Source of the DNA: Lycocorax pyrrhopterus obiensis
Lineage: Eukaryota > Chordata > Aves > Passeriformes > Paradisaeidae
Assembly (NCBI GenBank): GCA_014706295.1
Contig: JACSVZ010000016.1
Coordinates: 8,847,168 to 8,911,167, forward strand
Direction: 5' to 3'
DNA: 64,000 nt
The translations under genes and the position numbers were made by a program. Below, in pieces: positions 1-12,530 of the stretch (positions are counted from its first letter, which is position 1; each line of letters begins with the position of its first letter). The notes below the pieces were generated by a model that was given only the letters and a program-made list of their open reading frames with translations, made no database searches and was not told the DNA's origin.

Positions 1-3000
1 ATGTGCGCTCATCTTTCAGCCAAGGCCTTGAAGTTTTTATTGAGATAGCACAAATTTCTGGCCATCTCACATGCTTCTCTGAAACAGCTCTTCCTGGAGC
101 ATTTTCCCTCTTCAGGAGAAGCCTGTAGTGCTTACTGGTGTTGCTGAGAGTACAGGCAGAACCAAAGGATCACTTGTGATCCTGTGTAGGTGTGACAGCT
201 GTTCTACACAGTGGTGGCCCCAGGGGAGCCCTCATCATGGCATTGCTAGGCTGCAGCTGAAGGCTGGCCCTGTTTCTGTGTCACAAAGCAGACAGTCAGC
301 CTCACTAGAGTCTGTGAAAACTGTCAGAGGGTGGCAACATTTATCCCAAACCTTATCTCATAATTCAGCTGTAATTGAATCCAGCCCTGAGAGCCTCAAT
401 TTGGAAAATGAGAAATAGGCTGTCTCTTACATCTCTAACCAAAAGTGGGCATAAATAATTGATAATAGATCAAATTTGCTGAAATATATAAAGGAAGTAA
501 TCTGTCTTCTTGCCAGCTGTTATGCTGAATAACCGAGAGGTTTTAGTGGAGACAGATGACGATGTTTAACAGCAGTTGCTTTATGCACATTGTTCTTATC
601 ATTGTTTGTAATTTGAAAATTGTGCTGGGGGCTAGAGGAGATTAACAAAAGGAAAGTGAGTACCAGGGAAAACAACATAGCTCTCGGAAATGGAAGAAAA
701 TGGAATGATGTGTCTAGCACATGGCACAATAGCCCTGAGGAAGCTTCACAGCTTGTCCTCCAGCTGGGAGCCTGCCACTGCTTGTGCAGGGTGTAGCAGG
801 GCCTCCAAGGCTGCTGTGCTCTGGTGCCTTCCTCAGCCATGTCCAAGTTCCTCTTGCAGAGAAACTGCAGTGCCAGCATCTTTGTTCTTTTGAAGAGAAG
901 GTAGCTCTTCACTGGCCTCCAGATGCTTACAGCTGCAAAATAGCTGAACTAGAGGTGATATGCCTGATAACTTGTCTTTTTTTCAGTTATACCACTTCGC
1001 TTCAATGAAAGATTACCTCTTCTCACACTTAAAAAGAAAAGAGGCATGGAAGATCATGACTGCTTGGATAGGGAGATGAGTGTGACACAAGTTAATGTCA
1101 ATGAAGTGATGAGGCCATTTCCTCTCTTCTTGTCAGCCTTTTCCTGCAATTAGAAGCTATTTTGTAACTTGCTGTCCATGTGTAGTTCAGGGCCTCATGA
1201 TCTTGAGATCATAGGAATCAAACATTTTCCATGAGCATTGTTTGGTTATATTGGGTCTCATTTGCAAATTAATAACCTACATTTAGCTTTTCTGATCTTA
1301 ATCTTACCTAACATGATCTTGAGCAAAGAGCTGCTAGTTTGGGGGTTTTGTTTATGGTGGTCAGTATCAGTGTCTTCCACTTTCATCTCATGATTTAATA
1401 CATCAGCTCAGCAGGTGAAATCCCAACTCTTGAAAACCATGGTAAGAGTCCCTTCTGCATGAGCTGGTTGGATTTCAGCCTTTGGCTTTAACAGGTGCTG
1501 TAAAACGTTTTATGATACATTTAACCTTTCCAGCTCCTGCCATTAGACCTCTGAATGGAAGGCTCAAGTATGTTTGCTAATTGATAAGCAGACTGTTGAA
1601 TGTGCTCGATTGTTAAAAGTGAATTTAAAAAACAAATACAAGAAGATGATGGCAAATTCATCCAGCTGAAAAACACATCTGATGGGGCTAGTTGTGTTTA
1701 AACAGGAGACTTGCTACTTGTGTTGTTCCATCAGTGTTGTGATGTTCTTGTTGCCTTCTGCTGTAAAGAGTTTTGCTCTGATAAATGTCAGAGTTTGTGT
1801 TTACATTTAAGAAGGGGGAAAAAAGTGTGATTTTTATTTCTGTGGTCTGATTTTGGCAGGCTGCCTTCCTAGTATGCGATCTGGGTTGAAACCAGAAACC
1901 TTGAACACTGTAACACTTTACTGACTTCTGCTTCCAGTGCTTTTATTACTTCTTTAACAGGTGTGCATTCAAATGAAAACGATGTTCTTTCAAAGCCACA
2001 GCTGTTATTTGCAAGAGAAAGCTAAAAGATAACTGTACACAAACCTGTATTTTGTGTTTGTTATTAACAAAGTCACAGTTCTGGAAAGCTTTGTGAAACT
2101 TGTGCTTAATTTTATGTTGCTTCTGAAGCTGTCTTCCTAGAATATGTAATTATGTAAACCCAGGAAACTGCAAAAGGGGGGAAAGGAGCATAATCAGATT
2201 AATTTGTGTATTTTGTTGGAGTTACATTGCTTGAGATGCTCTGATCACAGAAACAGGCTAGAGAACTATCAAGAAATTTGTACATCAGAGGTGTACAAGT
2301 ACTGCTACTGCCTCATCTCCCCACTGCCGTGTTTCATGACTGGTATTGCAAAGCACAGATTTAACCAGGAGGAAGCTGTATTCATCCCCTTGCAAACATT
2401 AATATGATTATCAACCCCCCATGCAGCATTATCATGTATTTGAAATTTGCACAATGAATACTTTTTATGCTGAAAATAATTATTTCCTAAATTACATCCC
2501 AATCACTTTTGGTCTTTCTAGCTGTGGGGTTTTTTATGGATGAACTGAAATCTCCGCAAACTATGGAAATAATCATTGTGTAAGGTTGAGCTACACTCCT
2601 TTGTAACATCACCATTTAGGCTGGCTTTAGAGTGGTTTAAAGAGTTGGGCAAAAATTTGCATTCTCTTTCCTTTTTGAAGTAACAGTCTTGGCATCCTAA
2701 TCAATGGCTATTAGTATGTTTTGTGTGTAACAGTCCTTTGTGCATAATTATGTTCAAGTAGAGTTTCCCTAGCCTGTAAAAATTTTTCATGTTTATTCAG
2801 AGCAGCAAAACCCACGTACTGCTCCTGAACATCACTGAACACATCTCTATCAGCCTCAGCTTGACTTAGTTTATCTTCCTTTTAAAAAAATAATAAAAAG
2901 TTATTGTTCTATAGTCTTCTTCTATCCCAGGTTGTTAAATACTTATCTAATAAGGGAAGAAGTTGTGCCAAATGATTACCTAATTTGTCAAACTACTCCA

Positions 3001-6000
3001 AACAAATAAGCAAACAAAAATCTGTTGATTCCTTGCCTGGCCTGTTACGTTACATTACAGCGAAGCATTTTTTTGTGCTTCATTCCCTTTTCTTTATTTC
3101 ATGAGCAAAGGCTGGAAGAAGTCGTATCTCTGAGCATGGTGCAATACACAGCCAAAGCAATGTTCCCACCACTTAATGGAAACAGCCAGATGCTTAAATG
3201 TCTGCTTGACTCAGGTGGGAACACTGAAGTTCACTTCTTGTCCTTGGAGGGGAAACACATGGGGAGAAATCTAAAACCAGATTAATTAAATAGCAAATCC
3301 TCTGTGGAGAGGCTGTTGGTGTTTAAAGACGGAATTCTGTTGACAATAACAAAATAATGTAATTTTATGGTCTTTTTCTCATTTTGGACAAATAAGTTTT
3401 CACATTTAATTGGTTCTTTTGCCAGGTGGAGTTCAATTGCAGTGAGACATTTTGTTAATGCAGATGTTGTTGGGTGTTTTGTATATCCATGTCCTTGAAG
3501 TGTGGTTGTTATAGCAACAGGCTTAACTATTAAATGAGTTTTAGTCTTATATCTGCTTCACAGAAATAAGGTAATTAGCTTTTTGCAGCATCTTTAAATA
3601 TCATGCTAGCTAGTAAAAGAGATGAGTATCACTTATCTCCCTTACTAAATTAGCTATAGGGTATTATTTTTTCCCCAAAGGCATCATCTCTAAAATGGGT
3701 GTGTTATTAGTCTGCCTCATTTCTTTTTGCCTGAGAGAGAATGTGGGAAAATAATATTTAATCTACATATGCAGTGTTAAAATGTGCAAAAACGGTTACA
3801 TTTCAAAGACCTCACAGCCTGGATAATTACGAAAACCAAATTCCAACTGCAGCCTTTTAGTATTGAAAGTCTTAGCCAAACTTTGCATCTGCACTTCATA
3901 ATTCTGTGCTCAGAGCTAGCTGTCACTAGACCATCACATTGCCATCACATTGTTCCAAGCCTGTTCTGCAGACTATTCTCAGCAAGGACAGAGTTAGACA
4001 AACAGCCTGGTGAAATGGGTACTTTTGGGATTCCCTTTTGGTCTGCTTTGCCCTTAAAATTATCTTGAAATTAAACTCTTCTCTGCTGTGTGATTTTCAG
4101 CTCAAAATTTACCTATTAACAGAACTATCTGTGTTAGGATCTGGTTGTGGGAGTGATCTCTAAAATCTGTTTTCCCCCTCAAGCACCAGTGTACATGAAG
4201 GGGAAGGTGGGAGAGTGAAGGGCGAAACCTTCAATTTCTGTTTGTATCAAGGGATGTTTCCCAGACAGGAACAATGAGCTGTGGAAAGGTTTTTACAAGG
4301 GGTTCCTTGGTGACTCCAGTGATGCTGAGCTCCCGTTGCTGCTTCTGCAGGAGCTCAGGTGGGGCTGGGCACACTGTGGGGTTGGGGCACAGGTAACCCT
4401 GGGGAAGGACAAGCCCTGTGCCTCTCTATGCACTGTTACAGCTCTGGGGAGGACAGCCTTCAAGCAGCTTTCCTGGACACTGCATCCTGTGCTCTTGGGG
4501 TGGTCCCACATGCAAGTGATGGGGTGCCAGGCACAGGGATGGGAGAGGAGCTGTGGTGAAATGCAAATTCAACCATAGAAAATGGGCACTATGAGATGCT
4601 GAGGTCCCTTCTGCAGGCAGCACCTCCTTAGGTACTGCAGCTCCCAGGGCTTCCATCTGACATCCACCTTTCAGAGGCCTGGGCTTTCTTCTGGTTTTAT
4701 GGGGTTTTGTTATGTTTTGGACTGTTGATATTTTTTCTATTTCTTCTTCCATTGAGACCTCTGAAAAAGGAAAATGTTGTTCAATATGAAATAATTACTT
4801 GCAGGAGGAACTGAGCTTGCACTATGGTGTGTATAACAGCTTCTGATGTAGGGCCTTTTGAGACAGCTTTGCTGTTATTCTGTCTCTGTGAGTGAAGCAT
4901 TTAACTTCCCCAGCTATGTGGTATTGGCAGCATCTTGATACCAAGTCTTGTGACTAAGGGTTTGTCTCTTGGAGCTTGGATCCAAAGTGTGACAAATGCA
5001 GGGGGGCAGATTTTGGGGGTATCATTTTTTAAATTAAGAAAGGTTTAATTATTACAATCCCTATAGTCATTGTTAGATCAGCAATTTAGAAAAGCAATGT
5101 TGCATTACAATGGAATAACTGCCAGTTCAAACAGAACAGCAAGAGTTGTAGCTGTGTGTGCATTCTAGCATCTTATTTGCCCATGGCACCGTGGTAATTG
5201 AGCGTACACAAATGATCTGAAATTAAATTTGCATCATTTTGCACAAGCTTAATGTGTGGGTTTTTTCTGGTCCATATGGCCCAGAGCTGCACCAGATATT
5301 GATAGTCTTGTTACTAGGTAGTATTGATCTATTAGGTAAAATTGATCTACAAGAAATTATATTGATGAATTTTAATTAATTCTTTTTAATAAATGAACTT
5401 TTCTTTAGTAAGCTTATGTGCTAAGAAGTAGGTATAGGGGATCTATGTAATGCTTGCAGGACTGTATGTTTACTCTCGTGGCACAGTGCCTGCAATGTAT
5501 CTCAGTAACTGTGTTCCAAAATTAGCAATTTTGCAAGGTTTGAATGGATGTAACTCAGTGATTGTCATGTGCACCACCCAAATATGTCTAGGGTTAAGTT
5601 ACCAGGTCTACAGTCCAGCTTTTAATGGTAAGAAGACAATGAGTCTTTGGAGACAATGTGTTTGGTTTGAGGGGGACCTGAATCTAGGGTGAAAGAAGCA
5701 GTTTTTTTCCCCCCCTATTTTACTTGCGTTAAAAATTGAAATGGAAATCTCAGTCATGCCTTTAATGACTGTCTGCAAATTGATACCATAAATTTGTAAA
5801 TAGTGTTCTGCCAGTTTAAAAAGCAGGCATTGCCAGAACTCACATGATACACTTGCACAACATGACCTTTTATTTTTAAAAAGGTAGTTTTCAGCTCAGC
5901 CTCCAAACCCTGGAGCTTCTGGTTTCCAAACTGTGCAAGATTTGTTTTGCAAATCTCTCTGCTGCTCTCTCGGCACATTACTTCTCTGTAGCTCGTTTTA

Positions 6001-9000
6001 CAGACAGGTGTGGTTGCTGGATGTTTCCTTTTCTCCTCATTAGTTGGCTCCTAGAAATCAGGGCACCCTCCCAAGCTCCCCTGCCTGCTGGGGTCAGCAG
6101 CACCGCGGTTCCCCTGTGTCACCTCCACCCTTCGCTGGTGATGTGCTGCACATCTTTGCTGGAGCAGCCTGGAAATTACACACTGCAGTGGCAGCTCATG
6201 GTTTTTGAAGGGCATCCTGCTCTGGGGCTGCCCCGAGAAGCAGCACAGCCGTTCTGGTGTCCAAGGCAGCCCTTGCCATCCCAACCTGGAGATGGAGGAA
6301 CCCACCAGCTGCAGCCGGAATCCTGCCCGGCTCCCGTGTGTCCTCAGGCAGCAAAATCCATCTCCCACCGGTTGTGACGGTGATTCAGCAGGAGCTCGGG
6401 TGACTCACTGAGCTAGCGAGGAGATTAAAATCAATTCCTGCTTCGCAGAACGACAGACTGCCCTTTCGCATCACGTTCATCTACAGCCGGGGCTGGGCTG
6501 GTGAAAAACAGCCCGGAATTGTTAACGCGGCCACGAGAGGGAGCTCACAAATCCCGGGAATGCCACGGGGGTTTATGGAAATGGACCAATGTACGTGTTT
6601 TAAATTCAGTTATTAGAAACAGCTGGTTGTTTCTTAATTCAAATCAGTTTATTTTGTCCTTTATCGAGTTTGTTTTTTCCTGAAGTTTTCAGAAGGTGTT
6701 AGCAGATTTAACTGTCAAGTTGAGGCAACCATATTCAGGCTTCATTCCTGATCATTCTGTTCATAGTATTTTCGTTAAAATTTAACCAAATTCTGCTCTT
6801 AGACAAGAAGAAGAGTCCTGTAAAAAACTGAAACGTCAAACATGGCCAATAACTGTGCTTTGTCTCACTTAGCATATGCATGTAACCTTCCTTGCCCTAT
6901 AATTGGACTACAGACAGAAACAGAGGGAGATGTGTGCAAGGCTACTTCCATTCCTTTTAAGCTCATATGGAGCTCCAGAGGAAGGATAAAACTCAAAAGG
7001 CACACAGTCTTTTGTAATGTGTTGCAAAACAACTGTCTGGAGAGCACATGAGGAAAAGGCTCTTGCCAGCAAAACCAGCCACTGGCTGGTGGACAATAGA
7101 GGGATTTTATCCCCAGCCAGCAGGAGCTGCCCGTGGGAGGATGACAGACTGGCCTCAGGTCTATGTGACGTTGGAAGCAGGAAACAGCAGCAATGCAGCT
7201 TGTATCCCATATTTCATCACTCAAAGGAACTCCAGACCAACGTATATTCCGTAAATTATAGCCAACATTTAATCACATCATAAGAAATTGGAAAAAAACC
7301 CAACCAACCAAAACCAAGCACAAAACTTTCCAAGCACCAGAGAGAGATTGTCCAGCTGGCATGCTGAAGGGAATAATTTCTTGTAATTACGATTTAAACT
7401 TGGGAGAATTTTTTGGTGTTTGTGGTGATTTTTTTCCTCCTTCTTTTGTTTGTCTTGTGCAAGTTAAATGAATGTTTCTCCAATGCCATGTACATTTCTT
7501 GAGGGATCTTAGAAAGGGAAAAACACTTGAAGGAAAAGAGTGCAGTAATCCTTAATGCTTCATGTATGCGTGAAACTCTGGAGCATTTTCAAAGGCTTTT
7601 TTTTCAACTTAAATCTCTAGAAGTCTCTAATTGGCTTCACCCTGAGATTATTCCCATCTATGAGTCTGATATGTTTCCTTCTGTAGCATTCCCAGTTTGC
7701 TCCTTGTTTGCAGTGCAGCTGAGGAGCTGGCTGGCTTTTGAGTGATTCCCAGCATGATGATGTTCCTCTAACGTCCCGTAAAGAAGGAACCCTCTTGCTG
7801 CGATAGGTCTATTTATTGAACTATCAGGAAGACGCCTTAAAAGCCTTAATTTCCTCTGGCTGCAGCTTCCACACAAGTCAGCAGGCTCATTAAATAACCA
7901 TTTGAATTATATGTGCTTGGGGGGTGTATTTCCCCCTATGCTGCCAAGCTAAAAGTTTCTAAATGTGCTTTAGTGTGATGTGGCTGGAGGTTCTGAAATG
8001 GGATAAAAGAAGGCACTGGCTCGCAGCAAAGGAAGAGAGGATGGGTGTTCTGAGAGCTTAGCAAAGCTTGAAAATGCTGCAGCTAAAAGAGTCCTGAGGT
8101 TCATCCAGTCCTCTCACATCCCAATGCCTTGACCAGTTCTTGTGCCCAGGCAGAAACCTGCATTGTTCTTACAGCGTGATTCCTCTGAGACATGGTAACA
8201 CTCACTAGACGTGGGATGTCCCAGTGTCTAGGGACCAGAGTAGTCCTTCCTTTTCCATACCTCATGTCGCCTTAGTGAAATCATGGATACAGCTTTTTAC
8301 AGCCAGTTGCTGGGGCCCAAACCAGTTGCTGCTTCTCCTATGCCTGTGTGGTGGCTTCACGGGTGTGATCCTTTAGCTGCATCCCTGAATTCATTCCTCC
8401 ACGAAGCAGATCCCCGTACAGTTTTCCCAATCAGACCTGAGGTCTGTACAGGCTATGTTGGATGTGCTTTCTGCTGTGTAATGTGTACTCCCCTTTGTAT
8501 GAACATTCCACTGGGACTGGATGACACGGCGTAGAGGATCCAGGTTGTTGTCTCTTTGTCACTCAGGATTGACTTCTGCTGACTAATGCCTAAGAAATTA
8601 CATGAACTTTTTACGAAGAAAAATGTGCCATATTGATGGAATTTTCAATCTTGTTCAAATGTCAGGCAATCTGCTTGCAGAAATTAACGTTTTCATCTCT
8701 TGACTCCTCGACCTTAATAACCAACGTAAATATTGAACCAACCTTTTAAAATTGAGATTACTCATTTAAATCCAATTGGAAAACATGGTGATGGTAAGGA
8801 CAAAAATGTCAAGGAAGTTGCGGGGCTGAGTTATATTTGTCAGACACATTAGGCTTTGAAATCTGATCGTTTCCTGCCAATTACAGGTTTGGAGCTGTTT
8901 GTGGAGATCAATTGTGTTGGCCTAGATGTTACAGGCTGATATGAGCTTTTGTATTTCCTTGCAAAATGTGCTGTTAGGATGGAACATGTTGTGCTCCTCT

Positions 9001-9799
9001 GTTTCTGGTTGCTAAGTACCCATTCTCCACAGCTGTACCTTGAGGTAGAAATTTAATAACCCTGTGGTGTTTGCTGTCTTTCCTGTAGAGTTGCAAGATT
9101 TCTAGTAATAGGAAGGAATATGTAACCTTACAGTCAAACAGTGCTTTAACCAGTCAGATAGAGGCATATTATGGACAGGTTTTCCAGCTGGAGTGGTACG
9201 TATGTGCAGAAATTAACTCGTGTTGGCCGGTTTAGGTGTTGCTCTAGTATTAGTGTGACCCTTTGGGAAGTGCACTTTTGCAGAAAAATACTGTACTGGA
9301 AGGAAAAGGTACGATAGAGGAAAAAAGGTAATTTTAACTTCAAAACTGCTATTTTTACTGAACTAATACCTTATATCTCTGAAGATAACTTGACTTGAAG
9401 CTTAAGACCTGGGCAAATATCAATGCTGTTATGTAGTAATATTTAAAAAAAAACCCAACTCAGTCATCTCTCTGAAAGAAAAAGTCATACCATTCCTATT
9501 TCAGTGAATGCAGGGGATCCATGCTGTTGGATCTGAGGAAAGCCTAAAAGCCAGCTACAATTTATGTTCTATTTCCTATTATGAATTCTGTTGACCGCAG
9601 CTGTGGTGTTGTGGAATTAAGAGCTTTCACATTGATGGGGATTTGGCACATCAGAGCAGAAGGTGTCTGCTGGTTGCTTAGGCAGATACAGAGCATATCT
9701 GCGTGCTGGGCAAAACAGAAGCATGTCATATAAGGTTCCTATTTGTTGGATTAAATCTTTGCCCTACTTAATAAGACATTGACAACTTTGATATCTTTT
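1..9799. other. Gene-free intergenic DNA
   Basis: I see no credible coding exon. Open frames are short and lack family resemblance. Within it are a CpG-rich CTCF-like patch (6370-6600), an exact 11-base tandem duplication of CCATCACATTG (3931-3952), and an AT-rich stretch with many TTAAT/ATTAA motifs (about 5320-5400) that could be a homeodomain-type binding cluster. A block at about 8095-8160 faintly resembles an internal part of a CR1 element but is too weak to call. Confidence 0.6.
6370..6600. promoter_or_regulatory. CpG-rich patch with a CTCF-like motif
   Basis: About fourteen CpGs occur in roughly 200 bases within otherwise CpG-poor DNA. Inside it, 6528-6546 reads CGGCCACGAGAGGGAGCTC, which matches about 14 of 19 positions of the CTCF consensus and keeps the CCAC-AG-GGG core. 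There is no TATA box or convincing first exon beside it, so an insulator or enhancer is more likely than a promoter. Confidence 0.45.
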
Positions 9800-9881
9800 C
9801 CTGCCCATGGCAGCAAGGTTGGAAGAAGACGATTTTTAAGGTCGCTTCAAACCCAAATCATTCTATATTTCTATGACTCAG
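9800..9881 (+). mobile_element. CR1 LINE, 3' end fragment
   Basis: The stretch CCCATGGCAGCAAGGTTGG, followed by a TTTTTAAGGTCGCTTCAAAC-type block and ending in CATTCTATATTTCTATGACTC, follows the conserved 3' end of avian CR1 elements, including the ATTCTATG-type 3' repeats. Only the last 80 or so bases are kept; most CR1 copies in birds are truncated at the 5' end. Several substitutions show that it is old. Confidence 0.9.
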
Positions 9882-12059
9882 TGATTTCCTGGCCAGAAAA
9901 TTATAAATGTTTGCCTCTCCTTTGGACCGTCATGCCTTGCCCTTATGTTTCTAGTGAGCTTAGCCAAGAAGTCCGCTTGCAAAACTGTTGGAAATCCAGA
10001 CATATTCACATCTGGAGCTGTCCAAGGACATTCTAGTTTGAGCTTGCCTTTCCCTAGATTCTCATGTATGAAAAAACTGTAGTCTATTTCTCCCCTACTT
10101 ATTTGCAGGAAAGGCTATTGCTAATCTTCCAAATAAAATCAAATTAGAGCAAGTTTGCATGTTTTGGTTTGCCTCAAAATCAGCATGACAAAATAACTCC
10201 CTAAAGAAAACAAGAGGGGTTTTTTGTTTTGTTTCTTAAGATGAAACAAGGGAACAAAGGACTGTCTTACAATGCAGGGATTTGTAATGGAAGAAGCCCT
10301 CATTGCCAGAAGGAAGGAGGAAAACACAGTGCTCCAAAGAGAGCGAGACAATTGTGCTTGATAAGCTGTGCATTAAACATGACTGTCTTCAAGCAGAATC
10401 AGAAACCGCGTGTGATGTTTGAATTTCAGTAGAGTACTCTTCCATTGTTTACCTGTGTTTTATTTTTCCTCTCAGGCCCTTCTCTCTCATCTGAAGAGTT
10501 TGGGATTTTTTTAGAAATCTAACAATGAGCTCCCATTCCAGTTGTTATTGAGCACCTCAGAATTATGGGAAACTACATAGGAACACTGTGTTCCTTCACT
10601 TTTTGTGGATAATTAACTGCCTCAACTATATGTGGACTTCTTTCAAACTGCAGAATTATTTACAAGAATGGTAGATGATCAGGTATGTTCAAAGAAAGCT
10701 TAATAATAATGTACATCTACTGGTAGCAACTAAATTCTTAATTTCCTGGCTGGGTTTGCTCCAGTGTAGGAGCAAATTTTGCTATCCAAAGCAGGATATT
10801 TTGGTGAACATGTAGCTTGTCATCAGCTCTCCATGAAGGGGCTGCGTTCAATATTCAATATATTTTCTAAGAACCCGGTCCTGGGTTCAAAGGCTGTCAA
10901 AGCCTTTTGCAGGGCTGTCCTGTGTCTCAGAGGATGGGAAATTCATGGTGTCTTTCCTCTCACTGAGCGAGTCCTTAATCTTGAGAAATCTTTGCAAGAA
11001 CTTATGATAACTTGAAATGGTCCCACTTCAGGTGATATGGTGATATGTTTTGTATCTCAAAATTGGTTGAGCACTTCCTTTCCCCTGAAACAGTGTCTAA
11101 GCTTTAGTTGGAGATGAGAAAATAATTAAGGTGATCTTTCCCACTCCAGCAAGCAAAGCAGCTTTTCAAGCCCCTTTTGAAAGTACTGTTTATAAAGCTC
11201 TCGAAAACTCATAAACACATCAAAGAGTTAAAAATAACTACTGTTGTTTCCTTATTGCTTTTTCTCCAGTGCTTTGAATTGCATCCTCTAACCTCCTGAA
11301 TCTCTGCTTAGTAGCCCTTCCCACAAATGTCCCTTGCACCCTGTTAAAAACAAAATCTAAAAGCACAATCTGCACTCTGTTTAAAACATCCTGACACCTT
11401 GCTGTATATTAGCTCATCTTCATTACAATATCTTTAACTGGAATTTGCAGTTGATCTTTGAGGCTTCCCAGTGGAATCAACGACTTTTTCCTATCGAAAC
11501 AAATTGTTTCCCAAAAGCTTCCTTCCCTTGTTGGGAATTCAATGCCACCGCGAGTGAAACTGATGTATTAATTAATTTCTTTGCCATTTTGTTGGTGGTT
11601 TTTTTTCAGGGTGATCTCTCTCTTGCTTAACTTACAGATGCAAATGGCACGCAGGGTGGACCTAGGCTTTGTTTATTCTGTGGGGTGTGTACATCTGCAG
11701 CTGGGAAGAACAAGCAGATGTGTGGGTCCCAAGAAGCTGATGTTGCCTTAGTCCACACCTGATTTTCAGCGTAGGGCTGGGCCAGGGGTTAGAAACTGGG
11801 ATGAAGGGAGAAGCGATTTCAGCTGAATAACTCTTTTATCTTCTCTCTGTTTACCTAACTACTGTGCAAAAGCCAGGCAAATCGACCATATAATCTGCTC
11901 TTGAGAGAGATGCAAAGAATAAAGATGGGTGTCAGGTTGTGAAGAGAAAGAGCAGGGACTTGGAACAAACCAGAAGTGTTTACCCACTCTGAACAGCAGA
12001 GATAAGAACAAAAGTGATAACGAAACCTAAACCCCACGTCAACAGCACAATATTAGAAG

Positions 12060-12530
12060 GGTGATTAAGATTATGGACCTGAGGGAATGCACTGATGCCC
12101 TGATGGGGCTACCTAAAAACAGAGGCTAACAAAATGAAGAGAATAAAAGCAGGTGTATTTACTGAAGGGCCTTCAAGGTATGCTTTGGGCAGTCAGAGCC
12201 CTAGGGCTACACCCAAAATGGATGACCGGGTCACGGGTTTCCATACTTTTGTAAGTTTGGTCTATTACCATATCAGGGGTTAATCCTCCAATTACAGGTT
12301 CAGGTAATTAAGCAATTTACCCTCAGTTTGCTTCTCTCTAATCCATTTTGTTTACATATTTCGGGGCCTGAGAGAGTAAGGTGTCCTCGAAGTTCAGGCC
12401 TAGAGAGGATTTGTTTGTCTGACCAGAATGGGAGAACAGTAGCTAACAGGCTATTTGGAGTCTTAGAGTTACACACTAAAGCATTGCAGGTTATGAAAAA
12501 TATAAAAGCTAAAATCCTAAGGCATCAGTA
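12060..12530 (-). mobile_element. Probable solo LTR of an endogenous retrovirus (boundaries uncertain)
   Basis: This block has an LTR-like look in minus orientation: a TGATGCC start near 12530, a TATA-like AAAATATAAAAGC region near its start on the plus side, a T-rich polyadenylation-like zone (TTTTATTC on the minus strand near 12145), and a composition different from its flanks. I could not find a matching target-site duplication, so the ends are approximate. No retroviral coding sequence is next to it. The call rests on pattern and resemblance to songbird LTRs, not on an alignment. Confidence 0.45.

Noticed and set aside
8095..8160. Possible CR1 internal fragment (GAGGTTCATCCAGTCC)
   Set aside because: Only a dozen or so bases resemble CR1, with no 3' tail nearby; not enough to call.
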